A DNA stretch of 64,000 bases from Microbacterium sp. A20. GTDB taxonomy: Bacteria > Actinomycetota > Actinomycetes > Actinomycetales > Microbacteriaceae. Every line of letters begins with the position of its first letter. The stretch's first letter is position 1. Both the position numbers and the translations under genes were made by a program. The DNA is taken from NCBI RefSeq assembly GCF_004794515.1, contig NZ_SSDF01000082.1:62001-126000 (forward strand), written 5' to 3'. Below the pieces are notes generated by a model. It ran no database searches. It was not told where the DNA came from and worked only from the letters and a program-made list of their open reading frames with translations. Below, one piece after another: positions 59,958 to 64,000 of the stretch.

Positions 59958-59984
59958 CTATCGGCTGCCGCGCCCCTAAGGTTA
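59958..59984 (-). promoter_or_regulatory. FliA (sigma-28) promoter of flgN-flgK-flgL-fliW
   Basis: On the minus strand TAAC (59981-59984), 15 bases, GCCGATAG (59958-59965), against the consensus TAAA-N15-GCCGATAA. An identical pair precedes fliC. Confidence 0.88.
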
Positions 59985-60102
59985 CTATGTGGAACGGCGG
60001 TGGGTAGTTCTCCCCATGTACAGATCGCGACAAGTGTGATATGTGCATCTACTCATCTCCTTGGAGCTTCCGGAGTGAATCCAGAGAGGTGGATCATCCC
60101 CC

Positions 60103-60903
60103 ATGTCGTCGCGCGCTGAGCGCAATCTCCTCATCGAGAGCAACCTCCCCCTGGTCGGCTACCTCGCATCCGAAACGCACGCTCGAGCCACTCATATCCC
60201 CCGTGACGAGCTGGCGTCGGTCGGAGCGCTCGCGCTCGTGACCGCCGCCGACGCCTTCGACCCGGCTCTGGGCGTGCCCTTCGGCGCCTATGCACGCCGC
60301 CGCATCCTCGGTGCGTTCGCCGACGAGATGCGTTCCATGGACTGGGCATCCCGCGGCATCCGCAAGCGCATCAAAGAGACGGTCGCCGTCCGCGAAACCC
60401 TCACCGCCGGTCTCGGCAGGACGGCGACAGCCGCCGAGGTCGCCACGGCCATGGGTGTCGCGAAGGATGTCGTCCTCGAAGCCCTCGGCGATGCCGCCCG
60501 CACCGTCACCACACTGGAAGATCCCGCCGCACGCGATGTGGCGACCGAGGTCCTGCTGCCCGAGGAATCGGCGCTGGTCGGCGAACGGCGCGAGGTGCTG
60601 GAGCAGGCCGTAGCCGCGCTGCCCGAGCGCATGCGCCGGATCGTCCAGAGCGTCTACTTCGAAGAACGCCCCGTGAAGGAGATCGCCGAGGAGCTCGGCG
60701 TGACGCATTCCGCCGTATCGCAGCAGCGGTCGGAAGCCATCCGCCTGCTGCGCGACGCCCTGGACCGGTACTTCGCCGAGGGGGCAGCCCCCGCCACGAC
60801 CACACGGGTGTCGGCGAGCGCGCGCGATGCGTACTTCACGCGGATCGCCGACGCCGCCAGCGCGCGGATCGCCGGAGTCTTCCGCGAATCGGCTCCCGCC
60901 TGA
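60103..60903 (+). CDS. fliA: Flagellar sigma factor FliA (sigma-28/WhiG type)
   Basis: A 266-aa sigma factor with regions 2 (LLIESNLPLVGYLASETHARATHIPRDEL, then VPFGAYARRRILGAFADEMRSMDW), 3 (RKRIKETVAVRETLTAGLGR) and 4 (LPERMRRIVQSVYFEERPVKEIAEELGVTHSAVSQQRSEAIRLLR). Region 2.4 DEMRSMDWASRGIRK is characteristic of FliA/WhiG. About 30 extra residues lie at the C-terminus. The start ATG follows AGAGGTGG. It is divergent from the flgN operon, whose promoter it should recognise. No anti-sigma flgM is visible here. Confidence 0.93.
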   Translation: MSSRAERNLLIESNLPLVGYLASETHARATHIPRDELASVGALALVTAADAFDPALGVPFGAYARRRILGAFADEMRSMDWASRGIRKRIKETVAVRETLTAGLGRTATAAEVATAMGVAKDVVLEALGDAARTVTTLEDPAARDVATEVLLPEESALVGERREVLEQAVAALPERMRRIVQSVYFEERPVKEIAEELGVTHSAVSQQRSEAIRLLRDALDRYFAEGAAPATTTRVSASARDAYFTRIADAASARIAGVFRESAPA

Positions 60904-60954
60904 TCTCGAGGGACAACAACTGACTTTCCTCGACCCGGTGCGCTGAGTCTCGCC

Positions 60955-61878
60955 TCAACTCACGCCCGCGACGCCGTCGCGCAGCAGGGCGAAGAGGTCG
61001 CCGACCGGCCCGAGGTGTCCGAGCTTGTCGGGGTTCAACTGGTTTGCGAGGGAACGCACCGCGCCGTTGTCGACGTGCAGGGCGAGCACCGAGAGCAGAG
61101 CTCCATCACGACCACGGAAGAGCAGCGTCTGCTCGCCGTTCGCGATCGTCGGCTCGACCTGGACGCCGAGCGCCTCGCCGCGCCGCATGAGGCCGACGAG
61201 GAACCGGGCCACCGCCAGGTCGCCCGACACCGGCTGCTGGATCGCGGGCGCGTTGCCGCCGCCGTCGGCCGTCATCACCACGTCGGCGGCGAGGAGCCGC
61301 ATGACGCCGTCGACGTCGCCGCCGCGGAGCGCCCCGAGGAAATCGCTGGCGAGCCGAGCCGCATGCGAGGAATCCACGGGGAACCGTACGTCGCCCGCAG
61401 CCACTCGCTGCTTCGCTCGATGCATGATCTGGCGGCACGCCGCCGGGTCGCGATCGACCATCTCTGCGATCTCGCCGTAGTCGTAGCCCAGTGCCTCGTG
61501 CAGCACGAACACGGCACGCTCGACGGGACCGAGCCGCTCGAGCAACGTGAGCACGGCGAACGACAACGTCTCGTCGTGCTCGATGCGGTGCGCCGGGTCG
61601 GCGTCGTCGGCGAGCAACGGCTCCGGCAGCCAGGGGCCGACGTATGTCTCACGGGTATGACGCGCCGAGCGGAGCACGTCGATGGAGAGCCGGGTCGCGA
61701 CAGTGGACGCGAAGGCGTCGACGCGATCGATCGCGACGCCGCCCTGAACGCGCTCGTGCATGCGCAGGAGCCCGGTCTGCACGACATCCTCCGCCTCGCT
61801 CACGCTGCCGAGCATGCGGTACGCGATGGAGAACATGAGGGGGCGGAGCCGAGAGGCCTCGACGACGAGATCGACCAT
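60955..61878 (-). CDS. sigJ: ECF41-type sigma factor (SigJ)
   Basis: A 307-aa ECF sigma factor with a fused SnoaL-like C-terminal domain that regulates activity in place of an anti-sigma factor. Region 2: RLRPLMFSIAYRMLGSVSEAEDVVQ. Region 4: LGPVERAVFVLHEALGYDYGEIAEMVDRDPAACRQIMHRAKQ. The C-terminal ECF41 hallmarks DGGGNAPA and NPDKL are both present. The start is ATG 61878; a GTG two codons earlier (61884) is possible. A TGTCACA-N16-CGTC promoter faces the divergent epimerase gene, the expected ECF41 target. Confidence 0.93.
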   Translation of the reverse strand: MVDLVVEASRLRPLMFSIAYRMLGSVSEAEDVVQTGLLRMHERVQGGVAIDRVDAFASTVATRLSIDVLRSARHTRETYVGPWLPEPLLADDADPAHRIEHDETLSFAVLTLLERLGPVERAVFVLHEALGYDYGEIAEMVDRDPAACRQIMHRAKQRVAAGDVRFPVDSSHAARLASDFLGALRGGDVDGVMRLLAADVVMTADGGGNAPAIQQPVSGDLAVARFLVGLMRRGEALGVQVEPTIANGEQTLLFRGRDGALLSVLALHVDNGAVRSLANQLNPDKLGHLGPVGDLFALLRDGVAGVS

Positions 61879-61911
61879 CCGCACAGCTTTTCACACGACT
61901 TTCGCGTCGGC

Positions 61912-61938
61912 TGTCACACCACGGCATCGTCGTTCGTC
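61912..61938 (+). promoter_or_regulatory. ECF41 promoter of the epimerase gene
   Basis: TGTCACA (61912-61918), 16 bases, CGTC (61935-61938): an exact match to the ECF41 signature, 31 bases before the ATG at 61970. Confidence 0.88.
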
Positions 61939-61969
61939 GAAGGGGGTGAGGAGAGAGAAAGGACGCATC

Positions 61970-62944
61970 ATGAAGATCTTCATCGCAGGAGGTTCGGGAG
62001 CCGTCGGCTCGAGGCTGGTTCCGCTGCTGGTCGCGGCGGGACACGAGGTCACAGGGACGGCGCACAGCGAAGCGGGCGCGGCGCGGATCGCCGCGGCGGG
62101 CGGCCGCGGGGTGATCATGGACGGCACCGACCCTGCATCCATCCGCCGTGCGGTGCTCGACGCGAAGCCCGACGTGCTCGTGCACCAGCTCACCGCGCTG
62201 TCGGGCAGCTTCGACCTCAAGCGGCTGGACGAGACCTTCGCCGTCACCAACCGGCTGCGCACGCTCGGCACCGACGCGCTGATCGCGGCCGCGAAGGAGG
62301 CCGGGACCGGCCGCATCGTGGTGCAGGGCTACACCGGGTGGCCCAACGAACACACCGGGGCGGCCGTGAAGACCGAGGCCGACCCCCTCGACCCGAACCC
62401 GGTACCGACGGCGCGCAACACGCTCGCCGCGATCGCCCATGCCGAGCATGCCGCGGTGGAAGCGGGCGGGCTCGCGCTGCGGTTCGGCAACTTCTACGGG
62501 CCAGGGCAGTCGCTCGGCGAGGGCGGGGAGATGCTCATGTCGGTGCAGAAGGGCCAGGTGCCCATCGTCGGCTCGGGCGCCGGAGTCTGGTCGTTCTGCC
62601 ACATCGACGACGCCGTCGCGGCGACGGTGGCGGCGATCACGCAGGGTGACGCGGGCGTCTACAACATCGTCGACGACGAGCCCGCCCCGGTCGCCGAGTG
62701 GCTGCCCGTTCTCGCGAGCATCGTGGGCAGGAAGCGCCCGATGCGCGTGCCGGCCTGGCTCGCGCGTTTCCTCATCGGAGACTTCGGCGTCGCGTGGATG
62801 ACGACCGCCCGCGGCTCCTCCAACGCGAAAGCGAAAGCCGAACTCGGGTGGACGCCCCGGTACCCGAGCTGGCGGGAAGGGTTCCGCACCGGCCTCTCCG
62901 CCTCCAGCGCCGGGAGGTCGCAGAGCCTCGACCCGCTCGGCTAA
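61970..62944 (+). CDS. NAD(P)-dependent epimerase/dehydratase (ECF41 target)
   Basis: A 324-aa extended short-chain dehydrogenase. Nucleotide loop GGSGAVGSRL at the N-terminus (MKIFIAGGSGAVGSRLVPLL), later YTGWPNEHTG in place of the classical YxxxK, LRFGNFYGPGQ and HIDDAVAATVAAI. The altered catalytic tyrosine region suggests an atypical or redox-sensing member. ECF41 sigma factors are usually next to carboxymuconolactone decarboxylases, oxidoreductases or epimerases, and this is the epimerase type. The start ATG follows AAAGGA. Its stop codon TAA is part of the fliC promoter -35 element. Confidence 0.88.
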   Translation: MKIFIAGGSGAVGSRLVPLLVAAGHEVTGTAHSEAGAARIAAAGGRGVIMDGTDPASIRRAVLDAKPDVLVHQLTALSGSFDLKRLDETFAVTNRLRTLGTDALIAAAKEAGTGRIVVQGYTGWPNEHTGAAVKTEADPLDPNPVPTARNTLAAIAHAEHAAVEAGGLALRFGNFYGPGQSLGEGGEMLMSVQKGQVPIVGSGAGVWSFCHIDDAVAATVAAITQGDAGVYNIVDDEPAPVAEWLPVLASIVGRKRPMRVPAWLARFLIGDFGVAWMTTARGSSNAKAKAELGWTPRYPSWREGFRTGLSASSAGRSQSLDPLG

Positions 62945-62968
62945 CGCCCACGCTCCCTCCGCCGATAG
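62942..62968 (+). promoter_or_regulatory. FliA promoter of fliC, overlapping the epimerase stop codon
   Basis: TAAC (62942-62945), 15 bases, GCCGATAG (62961-62968), identical in both boxes to the flgN promoter. The first three bases are the epimerase stop codon. Confidence 0.88.
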
Positions 62969-63028
62969 GTGTGTGCGGGAGACCACGGATGGTCTCCCGC
63001 ACAACGAAATTCACGGAGGAGAACCCTT

Positions 63029-63859
63029 ATGGGTATGCAGATCAACACCAACGTGTCGGCGCTCAACGCCTACCGCAACCTGTCCAACACGCAGAACGAC
63101 CTGTCGAAGTCGCTCGAGAAGCTGTCGAGCGGCCTGCGGATCAACCGTGCAGCGGACGACGCCGCCGGCCTCGCGATCTCCGAGGGCCTGCGCTCGCAGG
63201 TCAACGGCCTGAACGTCGCGGCCCGCAACGCCCAGGACGGCATCTCGGTCATCCAGACCGCGGAAGGCGCCCTGACCGAGGTCCACTCGATCCTGCAGCG
63301 CGTGCGCGACCTGACCGCTCAGGGCGCGAACGACTCGAACAACGCGAAGTCGCGCGAGGCGATCCAGAAGGAGATCAACACCCTGGGTGACGAGCTCACC
63401 CGTGTCGCCGACAGCACGAACTTCAACGGCATCAAGCTGCTCTCGGGCGGCACGACGCTGACGTTCCAGGTCGGTGCGGGTGCGGTCGCCGCAGAGGACC
63501 AGATCTCGGTCGCCCTGACCGACTTCGACACCCTCGGTGCCGACATCAAGACGCTCGCGGCCACGATGACGGACGCAGCGACGTACGGCACCGCGCTCGC
63601 GGGCATCGACACGCAGATCCAGGCGGTCTCGACCGCACGTGCCGGCTACGGTGCGCTGCAGAACCGCTTCGAGTCGACCATCAACAGCCTCAACGTGTCG
63701 GCAGAGAACCTGTCCGCCGCCGAGAGCCGTATCCGCGACACCGACATGGCGTCCGAGATGGTCAAGTTCACCTCGGCGAACATCCTGTCGCAGGCGGGCA
63801 CGGCCATGCTGGCCCAGGCGAACCAGTCCAACCAGGGCGTTCTCCAGCTCCTGCGCTGA
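63029..63859 (+). CDS. fliC: Flagellin
   Basis: A 276-aa filament subunit with well-conserved ends: MGMQINTNVSALNAYRNLS and LSSGLRINRAADDAAGLAISEGLRSQ (D0/D1) and RIRDTDMASEMVKFTSANILSQAGTAMLAQANQSNQGVLQLL. The middle (about 155-205) is short, so the surface D2/D3 domains are minimal. The start ATG at 63029 has GGAGGAG eight bases upstream; the frame from 62969 is upstream of the Shine-Dalgarno and not used. Transcribed from the FliA promoter at 62942-62968. Confidence 0.98.
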   Translation: MGMQINTNVSALNAYRNLSNTQNDLSKSLEKLSSGLRINRAADDAAGLAISEGLRSQVNGLNVAARNAQDGISVIQTAEGALTEVHSILQRVRDLTAQGANDSNNAKSREAIQKEINTLGDELTRVADSTNFNGIKLLSGGTTLTFQVGAGAVAAEDQISVALTDFDTLGADIKTLAATMTDAATYGTALAGIDTQIQAVSTARAGYGALQNRFESTINSLNVSAENLSAAESRIRDTDMASEMVKFTSANILSQAGTAMLAQANQSNQGVLQLLR

Positions 63860-63869
63860 TCCACGCCAT

Positions 63870-63907
63870 AGGGTCCGGGCGGCGGCTGCGACCGTCGCCC
63901 GGACCCT
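63870..63907 (+). terminator. Hairpin between fliC and fliD
   Basis: A perfect 12-bp stem (63870-63881 with 63896-63907) and 14-base loop beginning 11 bases after the fliC stop. It probably limits read-through from flagellin into fliD. Confidence 0.65.
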
Positions 63908-63934
63908 GTCCGCTCCCGACCTGAAAAGGCGATC

Positions 63935-64000
63935 ATGTCTCTCTCGCTCGACGGCCTCGTCTCCGGCCTGAAGACCACGGAGGTCATCAAGGCCCTGATG
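63935..64000 (+). CDS. fliD: Flagellar cap protein FliD (N-terminal fragment, cut by window end)
   Basis: The first 22 codons read MSLSLDGLVSGLKTTEVIKA plus two more residues, which matches the start of FliD (SLDGLVSGLDT..I). FliD caps the growing filament and helps flagellin fold. The ATG follows AAAAGG. Position directly after fliC is the usual one. The rest lies outside the window. Confidence 0.85.
   Translation, partial: MSLSLDGLVSGLKTTEVIKALM

Overview
The window is about 64 kb of chromosome from a high-GC actinobacterium. The guaA/guaB/guaB3 set, ECF sigma factors paired with YciI-like and epimerase genes, an LAATG (class E sortase-type) anchor, CIRCE-controlled groES, many TANNNT-N6-ATG/GTG leaderless starts and a compact flagellar locus together suggest Microbacteriaceae, most likely Microbacterium. 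That assignment comes from gene content and style, not from a database search. I see no prophage, transposon, CRISPR array, rRNA or tRNA. Intergenic gaps are short. The only gene-free stretch over 300 bases is the repeat-filled gap at 47122-47543.

Layout. 1-2.6 kb: 3' part of a LigC-like ATP-dependent ligase and a stand-alone LigD-type polymerase/primase, facing each other around a small toxin-antitoxin pair. 2.7-9.6 kb: SseB-like protein, PcrA helicase, and a sortase-anchored protein with four lamin-tail domains. 9.8-15.3 kb: ABC exporter pair, YccF, hemerythrin, glycerophosphodiesterase, Bax-inhibitor-1 protein and a GlsB-type membrane protein. 15.4-20.8 kb: ECF42-type sigma factor with its YciI partner, a TagE-like glycosyltransferase, guaA and DUF3817. 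21-31 kb: a giant secreted nuclease/5'-nucleotidase, SURF1, guaB3, a SHOCT membrane protein and a large LuxR-family ATPase regulator. 31-33.4 kb: ABC-F protein and VapBC.

33.4-39.9 kb holds the most unusual locus: seven minus-strand genes whose starts and stops all overlap. They encode a receiver domain fused to a PIG-L deacetylase, an ATP-grasp enzyme, a PHP phosphoesterase, a membrane processive-type GT2, a 47-aa membrane peptide, a single-domain response regulator and a membrane PAS histidine kinase. It looks like a phosphorelay built directly into a glycan- or glycolipid-modifying pathway.

40-50.4 kb: DUF2277, DUF4190, guaB, a branched-chain amino-acid ABC transporter (its LivH carries an extra secreted beta-sandwich domain), a GC-rich minisatellite, the transporter's binding protein, RarD, and groES under two CIRCE operators. 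50.5-56.7 kb: a THUMP-like methyltransferase, two tandem paralogous membrane proteins, and the tsaB-rimI-tsaD operon for tRNA t6A modification. 56.7-64 kb: flagellar genes flgN-flgK-flgL-fliW, the sigma factor fliA, an ECF41 sigma factor facing an epimerase, then fliC and the start of fliD. Matching TAAC-N15-GCCGATAG promoters precede flgN and fliC, so the FliA encoded between them probably drives both.
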